DNA of 37,649 nucleotides from positions 1 through 37,649 of the forward strand of contig LT649323.1 in NCBI GenBank assembly GCA_900128395.1, given 5' to 3'. Of this stretch, positions 9,053 through 18,640 are shown piece by piece. Numbering within the stretch: position 1 is the stretch's first letter; every line of letters begins with the position of its first letter. The DNA comes from Stramenopiles sp. TOSAG23-2. Taxonomy: Eukaryota > Sar. The position numbers and the translations under genes are program-made. A model generated the notes under the pieces. It saw only the letters and a program-made list of their open reading frames with translations. It was not told where the DNA came from and made no database searches.

Positions 9053-9490
9053 TATTTTTTATTTTTTCCAATAGTACTATGTTTTATTTTTTCTACATTG
9101 TACAGATGTTTGTATATTGCCTGGAGTGCTATTTTTATTTTTTCCAATAGTACAATGTTTTATTTTTTCTACATTGTACAAATGTTTGTATATTGCCTGG
9201 AGTGCTATTTTTATTTTTTCCAATAGTACAATGTTTTATTTTTTCTACATTGTACAAATGTTTGTATATTGCCTGGAGTGCTATTTTTATTTTTTCCAAT
9301 AGTACAATGTTTTATTTTTTCTACATTGTACAAATGTTTGTATATTGCCTGGAGTGCTATTTTTATTTTTTCCAATAGTACAATGTTTTATTTTTTCTAC
9401 AGTTGTTTGTATTGCCTGTTCTACAAATGTTTGTATTGCTGGATTGCTATTTTTTATTTTTTCCAATATAAATAGTACTATGTTTTATTT
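9053..9490. repeat. 76-bp minisatellite, about 5.5 copies
   Basis: Four nearly exact 76-bp units run from about 9054 to 9357, followed by decayed units to about 9490. Each unit has a 9-bp inverted repeat, GTACAATGT and ACATTGTAC, around a T-rich loop of about 12 nt, and the string TATTGCCTGGAGTGCTA. Because 76 is not a multiple of 3, open frames across the array are an artefact of the repeat. Confidence 0.93.
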
Positions 9491-9664
9491 TTTCTAAGTT
9501 TTTGTATTCTATTTGATCATATTTCCTATCAATGGAAATCAATCGGGTCAGAGGAAAAACCCTCAATTCTACACCACAGAAACCAAAAAAGTGTGAAATC
9601 TAAAATAGCATTGAAATAGTATTAATATCGCAAAGTCAGCTTGATTTTCAACTCTTCAAATGTT
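9491..9664. other. Spacer after the minisatellite
   Basis: No gene or repeat is recognised here. Confidence 0.35.
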
Positions 9665-9890
9665 TATATAGAATGCGAATGATTTCTCCCATTGTCCTAC
9701 GTGTTATTCCAGGATGTTTATCGAACGACCACAATGTTATGTATATATATAGAATGCGGATGATTTCTCCCATTGTCCTACGTGTTATTCCAGGATGTTT
9801 ATCGAACGACCACAATGTCCACTGCTGGCCTGAATTTTCATCCTTGTTTTAGCGAGTGATTCTCCCCATTGTCCTACGTGTTATTTTTGT
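9665..9890 (-). pseudogene. 81-bp duplication plus a third partial copy, with protein-like relics
   Basis: Copies at 9665-9737 and 9746-9818 (period 81) are nearly identical; a third, shorter copy lies at about 9862-9890. On the minus strand each is open in a frame that reads LWSFDKHPGITRRTMGE plus a short Ile/Arg tail, and the third copy (ITRRTMGRITR) keeps the frame with amino-acid changes. A stop separates the third copy from the second. This looks like a decayed coding fragment, perhaps of a mobile element; the family is not recognised. Confidence 0.4.
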
Positions 9891-10856
9891 ATATAATTCT
9901 TCATGGAATAAAGCACTGCTAAATTGGCTGGCCATTGGCTGGTCCACGGTGCACACAGGTCATCTTTCATGAATTAGTATACTAAGAAGTAGAATACTGA
10001 AGCGTCGATCAGGAAAGTTTCCAGTAATAATACTTATTTTTACCACTAATAAATCCATTTTATCCTCTATAAAAATATTCATTGTTACTTCCATTAACAT
10101 ATAAATAACAATAAAATATAAATGATTAAAATATCAATAATAGCATAGTATATAATATTAAATATCCGATTTAGGTCATTTTATTTGCAACACATATATC
10201 AGGAGAAAACGAGAATATATACATATATCAAGACGGAAGTGTACTTGTGAAGAGGTGTGTAGAGTAGATCTTTTAATACAAACGTAAAAGATTATACAAC
10301 GTCTGCAGTAGGTTTACTTAAGAACATTCTTTTTAAGTATTTTTCAATTCAAACGTTTATACAGTATAATCATTTCAATCTTTTCAAGGGAATAATTCAT
10401 TAATAGTAGATTCAATTATTCAAGACAAGATTTATATTCCATTTTTTCAGTAAATAAGTTTTTTTTTTTTTGTTATTCATTCAACTTTTTTCATAAGTAT
10501 AAAGTTAATAACAACAACAACAAACTTTTCAGTTTAATATATATATCGTTTATTATATAGTGTATATATATATCATATACAGTATATACATTTGTTGTCG
10601 ATATTTATAACGAAGCATATATATATATATATATTACATATTTGTTTCAGAAAAGAAAAAAGTTTTACGTCAAACTTTTTTTTTTTTTCTTAGCGTCCAG
10701 TAGAAATATATTTAAATATATATTTATACAACAGTATTTTTAAAACGCTATTTCTAGCATTTCGTACAATAAATTATATACATTTGGTATATATTGTACA
10801 TTTTTAGTAAATAATAATAATAATAATAATAATAATAGTAAAAACATATTTAAAAT
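9891..10856. other. Long 5' flank of the La-related protein gene
   Basis: Nearly 1 kb with no gene. T-rich and TA-rich tracts dominate (10458-10475, 10540-10640, 10676-10690), and an ATA trinucleotide run (10808-10836) sits just before the start codon. A promoter and a long 5' UTR are likely, but no element can be named. Confidence 0.45.
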
Positions 10857-13583
10857 ATGACAGACACGGCAAAACAAGCACAAAATTCAAAGGCGTCGAC
10901 AAAAAATAAAGGTAATAAACCAAAAAAGTTAAAAGGTGATGACTTAGTAAAAGCTGTACAAAAGCAAATTGAGTTTTATTTGTCAAGAGACAACTTGCAA
11001 AATGATGCATATTTGGTACAACAAATGGATGCATCTTTGTATGTACCAGTGAAAGTACTTGCTAACTTTCCAAAAATTGTATCGTTAACGAAAGAAATGA
11101 ATATCATTTTAAAAGCTATTAAAACCAGTAAAGTAGTTCAGATAAATGGTGACGATACGTTGGTCAAGCCTGATATTACTATGGAACGAAATACTATCAT
11201 TTTACGTGACGTATCTTCCGATGTGAAAAAAGAAGATATCATCGCATTATTCAAAGAGCATAACGCAAAAGCGCTTAATGTACGAAGTGACATCAATGAC
11301 GTTTGGTTTGTACAAATGGAAAGTGAAGATGCTGCTCGTGAGGTATTGTTAAAAATGATGTCCTCCGGTAAAAAGTTAAAAGGTAAACCAATACGTGGTG
11401 GTTTGAAAACGGAAAGTTTATTACGCTCTGTGACACCTAAAGGTGGTGCATCTCCAAAAAATGCGTTGTCAGATGGTAACTCCAACAATCCATCCAACAT
11501 GACTGGGCGCAATCCAGGAACGGGTGGAAGCAATATGTATTCGCAACCACCACCACAAAACATGGGAATGCCACAAATGTACCCACCAATGCAAAATGGT
11601 ATGCCACCAATGTATGGATACATGAATGGAATGCCTCAAATGCCACCAGCACCGTACATGAACAATGGTATGGGGTATCAACCGTACATGAATGCACCTC
11701 ATATGTACAGCCCGCGTTTCATACCAGGCCAAGGTCAAGGGCAGCAATCGAATCAAAAAGGCGGTAAAGGGAATCGTACGGCACGAGGTAACAATAACCA
11801 AAGTGGCTATCAGCAAGGTGGTTATCAACAAGCAAATGGTTATACTCGCAATTCAAATCGCAACAATCAAATGCATGCAGGTGGACGTGGTCCACGTGCG
11901 AACCAACATCGTTACAACAACAATCGCAATAATTATAACAATAATTACCATCAACAAAATAATGCTGTTGCTCATAATATGAATAATGCAAACCATCAAA
12001 ATAACCAACATAATAATAGTAACCATCAATCATCGAACAATAATTCACAACATCATAACAATAAAAATCATAAAGTAGACAACAACAACAACAATAGCAA
12101 AAACAATAAGAATAGCAACAATTCCAATAATGCAAGTGCAGAGGTGAATAATAATAGTAATAACAGCAATAACAACTCTGGTAACAGCAGTGGGAAAAGC
12201 CGCAAAAATAAGAAGAAAGGTTCCAAATCTGATACAAATGCTGATAATAATAACAATAGTGGAAACAATTCAAAATCATCAAAAGATAAAGATCAAAAAA
12301 GTTCGAAAGGTGAAAAATCGAAGAAGAGGCGTAATTCGAAAAATGACAAACAGAAAGATAGCAATGCAAATATTAATGTCAACAGTGCATCTGATTTCCC
12401 ATCACTTGGTGGTTCATCAAAACCAGTCAGCACAAAATGGGGCAAAGGCGATGCGAGTGCCATTAAACGTGCACCAGAGCAAGAAGCCAGCGATGCAAAG
12501 AAAGAAGCATTTGCACGTTTAAAAACCAATGTCAATGAGGGAAATGCAAAAAAAGTAGTAACAAACGTCATTGATAATGCTGTTGCACAATCAAATAATA
12601 AAAAAACAAGTGGAAACAACAACAGCAGTGGCAAAAATAATAAATCTAGCGGTAAAAATAAAGATAACAATAATAGTAACAAGAATCAACAAAGTAATAG
12701 CAGTGCTTCGGCTGCGAATAATGTTGAAAGCAAACAGCCAGTTGGCGATAATAAACAATTTTCATGGGCGGCTACCGTTGCAAAGACAGCGAATGTACCT
12801 GTAAAGCCTGTTGCAAGCAAATCCGCTGGTAAAAATAGTGATGGAGGTGATGGTAAGAAAAAGAAAAAGAATGATAAAAATGGAAGTGGTAAAAAGGGGG
12901 ATAAATCAGGATCCAAATCATTGAATAACAATGCAAAACAAGGAAACGCGTCAAAATCTCCTGGATCCAGTCCAAATCGCAATAATCAAACGGGTAATTC
13001 AGATAACAGCAATAATGGTAATAATAATACAGCACCCAATGATAGTTCAAATAAAGCGACTGCTACGAAAACCAGCGCGCCGGCACCTAGACGTGGATGG
13101 GAGCGCCCAGAATTAACAAAAGAAAGGGAGAAACTTTTAAAAGAAAAAGCCCAACGCGAGTCGGTCGATGTTGCCCAAACAGATGGTCAACAAAAAGACG
13201 GTGGCAAAAAAAGTAAAAAGAAAAGTGGAGACAGTGATAAAGGAAACAATAAAAAATCCAATAATAATAAAAACGAAGATAGTAAAGCTAATACAACATC
13301 ATCAGATAGTAAAGGTTCAAATATGAACACGGGAAATGTAGATGATGATCAAAGAGAACGTAGTAATAGTAACAATGGCAAACCAACGTTTGCTGAAATG
13401 CTTCGTAAAAAGCAACAAGCGCAACAAAATAAAGACAAGGCGAATTCTCCAGGGGAAAGAGGTATAAATCAAAATGTTAAAAATTCGAGAGCGCTTGCAT
13501 TTGCCGATGCAACTGGAGCTCAAAGTAGTTTTAATAATGCTGAAAAGCCAGAAAGAGAATTTGTTAGAAGTGATCTTCAATAA
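10857..13583 (+). CDS. La-related protein (La motif plus RRM), LARP4-like
   Basis: A 908-residue RNA-binding protein. Residues about 30-106 form a La motif (QIEFYLSRDNLQNDAYL, then the YVPVKVLANFPKI segment), directly followed by an RRM-like domain at about 111-186. This La module binds RNA 3' ends or poly(A) in the LARP family. The rest is low complexity: a Met/Pro/Gly-rich stretch (about 220-290), then long Asn/Ser/Lys-rich tracts. Islands of conservation include DFPSLGG, FSWAATVAK and the charged RGWERPELTKEREKL near 745; DFPxL and SWA motifs are seen in LARP4-type proteins. A role in mRNA stability or translation is inferred. It could instead be a LARP6-like protein. The Asn tracts are AAT/AAC repeats and cause open frames on the other strand. 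Confidence 0.85.
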   Translation: MTDTAKQAQNSKASTKNKGNKPKKLKGDDLVKAVQKQIEFYLSRDNLQNDAYLVQQMDASLYVPVKVLANFPKIVSLTKEMNIILKAIKTSKVVQINGDDTLVKPDITMERNTIILRDVSSDVKKEDIIALFKEHNAKALNVRSDINDVWFVQMESEDAAREVLLKMMSSGKKLKGKPIRGGLKTESLLRSVTPKGGASPKNALSDGNSNNPSNMTGRNPGTGGSNMYSQPPPQNMGMPQMYPPMQNGMPPMYGYMNGMPQMPPAPYMNNGMGYQPYMNAPHMYSPRFIPGQGQGQQSNQKGGKGNRTARGNNNQSGYQQGGYQQANGYTRNSNRNNQMHAGGRGPRANQHRYNNNRNNYNNNYHQQNNAVAHNMNNANHQNNQHNNSNHQSSNNNSQHHNNKNHKVDNNNNNSKNNKNSNNSNNASAEVNNNSNNSNNNSGNSSGKSRKNKKKGSKSDTNADNNNNSGNNSKSSKDKDQKSSKGEKSKKRRNSKNDKQKDSNANINVNSASDFPSLGGSSKPVSTKWGKGDASAIKRAPEQEASDAKKEAFARLKTNVNEGNAKKVVTNVIDNAVAQSNNKKTSGNNNSSGKNNKSSGKNKDNNNSNKNQQSNSSASAANNVESKQPVGDNKQFSWAATVAKTANVPVKPVASKSAGKNSDGGDGKKKKKNDKNGSGKKGDKSGSKSLNNNAKQGNASKSPGSSPNRNNQTGNSDNSNNGNNNTAPNDSSNKATATKTSAPAPRRGWERPELTKEREKLLKEKAQRESVDVAQTDGQQKDGGKKSKKKSGDSDKGNNKKSNNNKNEDSKANTTSSDSKGSNMNTGNVDDDQRERSNSNNGKPTFAEMLRKKQQAQQNKDKANSPGERGINQNVKNSRALAFADATGAQSSFNNAEKPEREFVRSDLQ

Positions 13584-14561
13584 ATTTTTCTTTTCCATCA
13601 TGTCAATTTACTAAAGTTGACTGAATAGAACATATGGTATATATATATACATACACGTGAATTTTTTGTATATGTACATATATAGGCACATTTTTGAATT
13701 TTTGATTTCGTCAATACATATCTCGTCGAACCTGTCTTGTTTAATAGTAATAATAATAGCAAATAATAATAATAATAAAAAAAAGAATAATATAAAAAAA
13801 AAAAGAAAGAAAAACAACTCATCATCATCATCAAAATATATATTTAAAATAATGAAAAAATATATATGATATACGAAATCGTTCGTATCACATATATATA
13901 GATAGATAGATACATGTTTATAAAATGCACTTTATGGAATTATATATAAATATATAATATATATACACACACATTCATTGATCCAAATCGTATGTTTAAG
14001 CGAAAACATCAATTTTTTATATAGATCAAAGGTATCAATTAATATATATATATATATACATGTATGTATATGTTGTGGATAACACAATTAGTAAAAATGT
14101 ATTTTTAAAAAGAAGCTATTGTATCAATATGCATAAAAGGAGATGGTTCATTCAGAATCAATTGCCTCCTCGAGTACGAATATTTTACATGATAATCGTC
14201 ACAAATAAAAAGCGTGGAAAAATATTTCCGTGCCGATGTATTATTTAAAAAAGAGTGTACAAAAATATTATTTAAAATATATTTTAAAATATAATACGTA
14301 AAAAAATACGAAGTAATATATATATTTTTCATTATTTATCACATCATATTAAGAAAAACTTTACGATCGAGTATTAATTTAACAAACACCACGCACAGCC
14401 ATTCACTCTCTTTCTACACTTGTCCTTTGAGATACTTGCAAAAACATAAAATTACGTGTGTTCTCGTAATAATTAGGAACGTATCATACAACACATGATT
14501 CAGATAGAATACGAAGTACGTATATATATACATAAAAAAAGAAGAAAATGTACTCTTTATT
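13584..14561. other. Intergenic region between convergent genes
   Basis: About 1 kb, very AT-rich, with an AAT run at 13745-13775, poly-A near 13777-13812, a GATA run (13900-13912) and TA tracts (14040-14060). No coding region is supported. It holds the 3' UTRs of the La-related protein and ferredoxin genes. Confidence 0.5.
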
Positions 14562-15035
14562 TTAATAATAGTTACTCGTTTCCGCTGGTAATTTTATTTC
14601 ACATCCATCCAATTCCACTTGATACTCTATCTGACAGGAAAGACGCGACGTATCTGTTAATCCCATTGCTAAATCTAACATATCCTCTTCCTCTTCCTCT
14701 GCTATAGGTAATTCATCAAAAACTTCTTCGGAAGTGAATATACAATGACACGTTGAACACATTGCTTCTCCATCACAAGCGCATTCCAGGTCAATGCCTG
14801 CATCTAACATAGCATCGTGCAGTTTATCTCCAGGCCACATGACAACATCAAATTTCTCTCCTTCGCCATCTTCAACTACGAGTTTAATCTCTTTCTTTTT
14901 GACATGACTGGTATGAAATGAATTCTTTTTTATTTGATTTTGTTTTACAAAAATACTAGAAGATGACTTCATATAATTATATTTCTTTAATGTTGGAAAA
15001 AAAATATTTTTATGTACCACACGTAATATATTCAT
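14562..15035 (-). CDS. Mitochondrial [2Fe-2S] ferredoxin (adrenodoxin/Yah1 type)
   Basis: A 157-residue electron carrier. The first 45 or so residues are basic, Ser/Asn-rich and lack acids, like a mitochondrial presequence; the mature domain starts near IKLVVEDGEGE. Cluster ligands are Cys87, Cys93, Cys96 (C-x5-C-x2-C) and Cys134 (in RLSCQ), the adrenodoxin spacing. The segment EEEEEDMLDLAMGLTDTSRL matches the acidic helix by which these ferredoxins bind their reductase. Known relatives supply electrons for Fe-S cluster assembly and heme A or steroid synthesis in mitochondria. Two extra cysteines (85 and 98) flank the ligand set. Residues before Met22 could be leader or extra presequence. Confidence 0.93.
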   Translation of the reverse strand: MNILRVVHKNIFFPTLKKYNYMKSSSSIFVKQNQIKKNSFHTSHVKKKEIKLVVEDGEGEKFDVVMWPGDKLHDAMLDAGIDLECACDGEAMCSTCHCIFTSEEVFDELPIAEEEEEDMLDLAMGLTDTSRLSCQIEYQVELDGCEIKLPAETSNYY

Positions 15036-15370
15036 TATTTTACACTTTTGAAATCTGTCTTTAAATTTTATTTAAATAATCGAAGGTAAAGGATATATAT
15101 ATATATATATATACGCACAAACAATATATATATATATATATATATATGATGTACACGCTTGACTCTTGTTATTATTTATATATATATTTGTGTTGTTGTT
15201 TGTTCGATTTGGAAATGATTTTTTCAATATATTATATTATACTAACAAGTATATATCTCTATATATAATATATTTTTAAAAAAATGATGAGAAGAAAAAA
15301 TTTATTGATGACAAAAATAAATTATAATATAATTTTAAAAATTTTTATTAATTTTTTTTTTAAATCAATA
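15036..15370. other. Short AT-rich spacer
   Basis: Contains two long TA runs (15093-15113 and 15125-15149). It should hold the ferredoxin promoter and the 3' UTR of the gene to its right. Nothing else is seen. Confidence 0.45.
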
Positions 15371-15898
15371 TCAATCGACATTCAACGATTTTCGTTTGAC
15401 ATCACGAAGTATAAAATTCGTATCTTTCCCCTCTTCTAGACGTTCTTTGCATTCCAATAATTTTCCAACAATACCGACGGTGAAACTTGTACTATACATG
15501 CCATCGAATTCTTTTAACATTTTGGTTGGAATGGTTACTTCGTTTGGTATACCATCTTCGGCTAACTTATTGATATTATTTAATGCTACGTCAAAATTAA
15601 TTATTGCATCAGTCAATTCATTAGTTAAAGTATCATGTGCATTAACATTTTGACTTGAGCTACTTGAACTAGATCTTTCCAGCTCTTTCTCTTTTTTTTC
15701 GATTGAAACATCTTGAATATTTGTATAAAACGTTTGTTTAAAGGTATCTAAAAGTGAAATGGATTTCATAATATTTTCTTGCAAATTTTTAATAGCAGTA
15801 GTGGACCCACCTGTTTCTAATTTATTTACATTATTATTATTATTATTTGTTCTTTTATTTGATCCACCATCTGCATCTTCTCTTTTTCTTTTCTTCAT
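15371..15898 (-). CDS. MED10: Probable Mediator complex subunit 10
   Basis: A 175-residue protein. A basic, Asn-rich start (KKRKRE, poly-Asn) with a possible nuclear signal precedes helical parts at 36-62 and 92-175, split by a Ser run (76-82). The C-terminal half has the MED10 order: a helix NELTDAIINFDVALNNI, then IPTKMLKEFD, where family members have a (V/I)P-hydrophobic-x-x-(Y/F)-(I/F)-D segment, then a Lys/Glu-rich helix. MED10 belongs to the middle module of Mediator, which links transcription factors to RNA polymerase II. Similarity is by eye and modest; another small nuclear helical protein is possible. The transposon has inserted about 250 bp upstream of its start. Confidence 0.5.
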   Translation of the reverse strand: MKKRKREDADGGSNKRTNNNNNNVNKLETGGSTTAIKNLQENIMKSISLLDTFKQTFYTNIQDVSIEKKEKELERSSSSSSSQNVNAHDTLTNELTDAIINFDVALNNINKLAEDGIPNEVTIPTKMLKEFDGMYSTSFTVGIVGKLLECKERLEEGKDTNFILRDVKRKSLNVD

Positions 15899-16143
15899 TG
15901 TTATTTTTTTATGTTTCTGTTAGAGGGGTTATATGTGTAGATAGATGAATGTGTTTAGATATATTTGCATGTCTTTACATTTATATATTTGAATGATGAA
16001 GACTTGTGTATTATCTATATAGTTTATAGTTGTTTTTAAGTTATAGTTTTTGTTCAACAAAACAACACAGTCGTCTATATTATCGTCTACTTGGTAGTTA
16101 TGTGAAAATTTGCTAGTGTTATACTACCTATCATAATATATAA
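15899..16143. promoter_or_regulatory. Upstream flank of the MED10-like gene, interrupted by the transposon
   Basis: About 245 bp lie between the start codon and the target-site duplication of the mobile element, so the element sits in or near the promoter. No specific promoter motif is recognised. Confidence 0.35.
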
Positions 16144-16149
16144 GTATGA
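16144..16149. repeat. Target-site duplication, left copy (GTATGA)
   Basis: GTATGA directly precedes the left terminal repeat and is found again directly after the right one (20811-20816). Confidence 0.8.
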
Positions 16150-16346
16150 TACAGTGCATCTCACTTTGGAATCAATATTTTATTAAGGTAGAAATGGAAC
16201 CATTTGGAACACAGTATTATAATCACAGAATGAAATGGAATCATAAAGTACCTTAAATATTAAAAAAGTAAAAATTTAGACAATTATTTTTTCCTTGGTT
16301 CCTCTTGTTCCAGTTGATTCCGTTTTACTCCAATGCATTCCTGTTT

Positions 16347-17057
16347 CTATGCAAATTCGCCCATTCCTTTGAAAAATGGAACAAAATGCAAATATCCGAC
16401 ATTATTTGAAGGAATTTTTAAAAGTTTCAATCGACGCGATACACAAACATAGTTATTTTCCCATGTTCTAATGAAAATACAAGGGATAATTCCATCAACA
16501 TTTTTCATTCCTGGATTGGGAGGATTTGTTGCTGTTGGCGAATTAATAACTGGAAAATCTGGTCCCAAATTGAAGCTGTATTCTCTATTGTGTATTCTAA
16601 CAGGTACAATTTGCTTGAAACCATCATTGTCAAATTTTGCATAGAACTTCTGCTCTTCACAATGGAAAAATGCGGAAAGAAAACTGTCATCATCATTGTT
16701 TTTACAATATTGTTTACCGCCACCATAATGCAATCGTTTTTGTTTATCTTCTGCACTTTCATCATCAATATCATAGCTACTATCTAGCATATGTAGCGCT
16801 TGCATCATATGAAACTTGTCTGTAACATGCTTTGGCCAATCTTTTGATCCTGTATTGGCAGATTTTGCCCATACTTTTACCCTTCGTATAAAACCCTCAA
16901 AAACACGATCGTTTCCTTCAATGTATCGATAATCAAAAGCAGCTGCTATTAAATTTAACATGTTTGGACGTGCCATGACAAAGAACTTATAAAACTGTTT
17001 CCAACTACCATCTCGTTCCTTTAATAATACTTCAGTAATTTTTTGGCCTCCCCAATA
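16347..17057 (-). pseudogene. C-terminal part of the transposase-like protein, in the -1 frame
   Basis: An open frame from just after a TGA at 17058-17060 down to the stop at 16347. It has 209 codons from its first ATG (16976), but the frame is open above that ATG and reads on protein-like (YWGGQKITEVLLKERDGSW, then KQFYKFF), overlapping the end of the 539-codon frame. So it is most simply the continuation of that protein after a one-base frame change between 17024 and 17057. Residues are mixed and well ordered (IAAAFDYRYIEGNDRVF, FIRRVKVWAK). No family is recognised. It could also be a separate small gene starting at 16976. Confidence 0.55.
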
Positions 17058-18640
17058 TCAAAGTTGTCCTGTCCCATTTTTTTTATTATTTCTTTATATC
17101 GTACAGAGCATATTGTATTACATGGTATTAATTCAGGATTATGCTTAATATTGGCACACCACCCTCTATATTTTGTTGTATTTGAACCCACCCCTGCCAC
17201 CCCAAAAAATTTATAAAAGGCCACACCGTCCATCATGCAAATTACTTCAATTAATTCATCTAAATTTGAAATTTGATGCAAAATATTTTTCAATGCAGAA
17301 TGAAAACCTTCATGATTTCTTGAATATCCTGTAGCTAACGAATAAAATTTTTGGTATGTATGGAATTCATGCATGGACTGTTCATCATCTCTATCAGGAT
17401 AGGGCACCAGGACCATTTGCATAATGCTATTCTTATCTTGCACATTTCCTTTTGCATAATCATCATACCAAAGCATTAAAACGATTTTATTATCCTTAAT
17501 ATCTTGTAATATTTTACATGTTATTTCATTTTCTTGTAGCTCCGTTTTTAAGGATGAACGTAAACGATTCCAAGTTGTCTTTGTTTGATTCCATTCGATT
17601 CTAGATTGTTCAGGCAATTCACTTGGCAATATTTTCCAAATGTCAATATCAATAAACGTTCCATTTGTTCCATTTGCTTCCATATTGGTCTGATGTGATT
17701 CCAAGATGGATTTTAACTTTTCCTCTGTTTCCTTAATCTGATCACGAATTGCTCTTAATGTTTCATTACTGTCAATAGCATTGTTTAAGGAACCGTTTAA
17801 TTCCAAATAATTTTTCATCTTCATCTTTATCTTAATATCACGTTTTGATAAATCCAATAACATTGAGTCTATGTTTAATACAGCTACACCATTCAACATA
17901 TTGCATTCTGGTATACCAATTTCATTTGGCAGTTTCAATACAATGATGCGATATATTTGTTCAGAAGTCAAAATCCCATGATATATATGGGATGTATTCA
18001 CTGTATGTTCTATGAAACTCTTTAATGTACTATGGCTTAGATGCTTTCTAAGAAAGGTAACAAACAAATAATGCAATGATAAAAACAAATCATGTTTGTG
18101 TGTGGCATTATAGTAGATGCTTGTGCCATTGATAGTTTTGGTTACAACATTATTAATTGCCTTATATAAACTTGGGTATATACGATGATACTTGCATTTG
18201 TTGTCATTTGTACATTTCCTGCATGGTGGTAAAGGTGGTGGACCATATATGGTTTGGGATGCAGTTGATATAACTGATGGAACGCCATTTTTATCACTAC
18301 TACTGCAATTATTATTATTATCATTGTTAGTGTTATCATCAAACATATTATCATTGTTAGTGTTATCATCAAACATATTGAAGTCATCATTATCGTTATT
18401 GGCACGGCGACGCTTATTATTTTGTTTTTTGTTTGCTTCATATCGATTGTGCTCACTTAATTTATAAATAGATATTTCATTTTTAAATGTTACTTTCAAT
18501 ATATTCTTGTTGCATTTAATGCATTTAATGAGTATTAGATCTGAATCATCTTGTTGATGTGCTGTATAATAATCATCCATCATTGTCAGATCTACATTAG
18601 GTGCAGACCCATCGTCTTTAAAAGCTTCACTGAGAAGCAT
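17021..18640 (-). CDS. Transposase-like protein of the mobile element (N-terminal frame)
   Basis: A 539-residue open frame of unknown family. Visible parts: an acidic start; a CxxC at 40-43 and a second Cys cluster at 140-152 (CRKCTNDNKCKYH), which may bind zinc and so DNA; a 10-residue duplication inside an Asn/Asp tract (88-107, from two 30-bp DNA copies at 18319-18378); a coiled-coil-like part (about 290-316); and a globular end with LWYDDYAKGN (390-399) and ICMMDGVAFYKFFG (467-480). The acidic residues in those last two motifs could be part of a DDE/D catalytic site, but this is a guess. The role is inferred from position inside inverted repeats. An acceptor-like CTTACAG lies just before the start, so an upstream exon cannot be excluded. 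Confidence 0.6.
   Translation of the reverse strand: MLLSEAFKDDGSAPNVDLTMMDDYYTAHQQDDSDLILIKCIKCNKNILKVTFKNEISIYKLSEHNRYEANKKQNNKRRRANNDNDDFNMFDDNTNNDNMFDDNTNNDNNNNCSSSDKNGVPSVISTASQTIYGPPPLPPCRKCTNDNKCKYHRIYPSLYKAINNVVTKTINGTSIYYNATHKHDLFLSLHYLFVTFLRKHLSHSTLKSFIEHTVNTSHIYHGILTSEQIYRIIVLKLPNEIGIPECNMLNGVAVLNIDSMLLDLSKRDIKIKMKMKNYLELNGSLNNAIDSNETLRAIRDQIKETEEKLKSILESHQTNMEANGTNGTFIDIDIWKILPSELPEQSRIEWNQTKTTWNRLRSSLKTELQENEITCKILQDIKDNKIVLMLWYDDYAKGNVQDKNSIMQMVLVPYPDRDDEQSMHEFHTYQKFYSLATGYSRNHEGFHSALKNILHQISNLDELIEVICMMDGVAFYKFFGVAGVGSNTTKYRGWCANIKHNPELIPCNTICSVRYKEIIKKMGQDNFDIGEAKKLLKYY
18319..18378. repeat. 30-bp tandem duplication in the transposase-like gene
   Basis: Two exact 30-bp copies (18319-18348 and 18349-18378) give a repeated 10-residue Asn/Asp-rich peptide and keep the frame. 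Confidence 0.9.

Noticed and set aside
8856-9071. A 71-codon minus-strand frame before the minisatellite
   Set aside because: No motif and no relatives known to me, AT-driven composition, and it runs from the edge of a repeat array. Weak chance of a transposon relic.
9117-9475. Overlapping 61-68-codon frames with the same peptide
   Set aside because: They are made by the 76-bp minisatellite, which shifts frame in each unit; the peptides are one repeat read again and again.
11437-12369. Long minus-strand frames opposite the La-related protein (up to 216 codons, Tyr/Cys/Leu-rich)
   Set aside because: They are the complement of AAT/AAC/CAA-rich codons of the Asn-rich gene; no recognisable domain.
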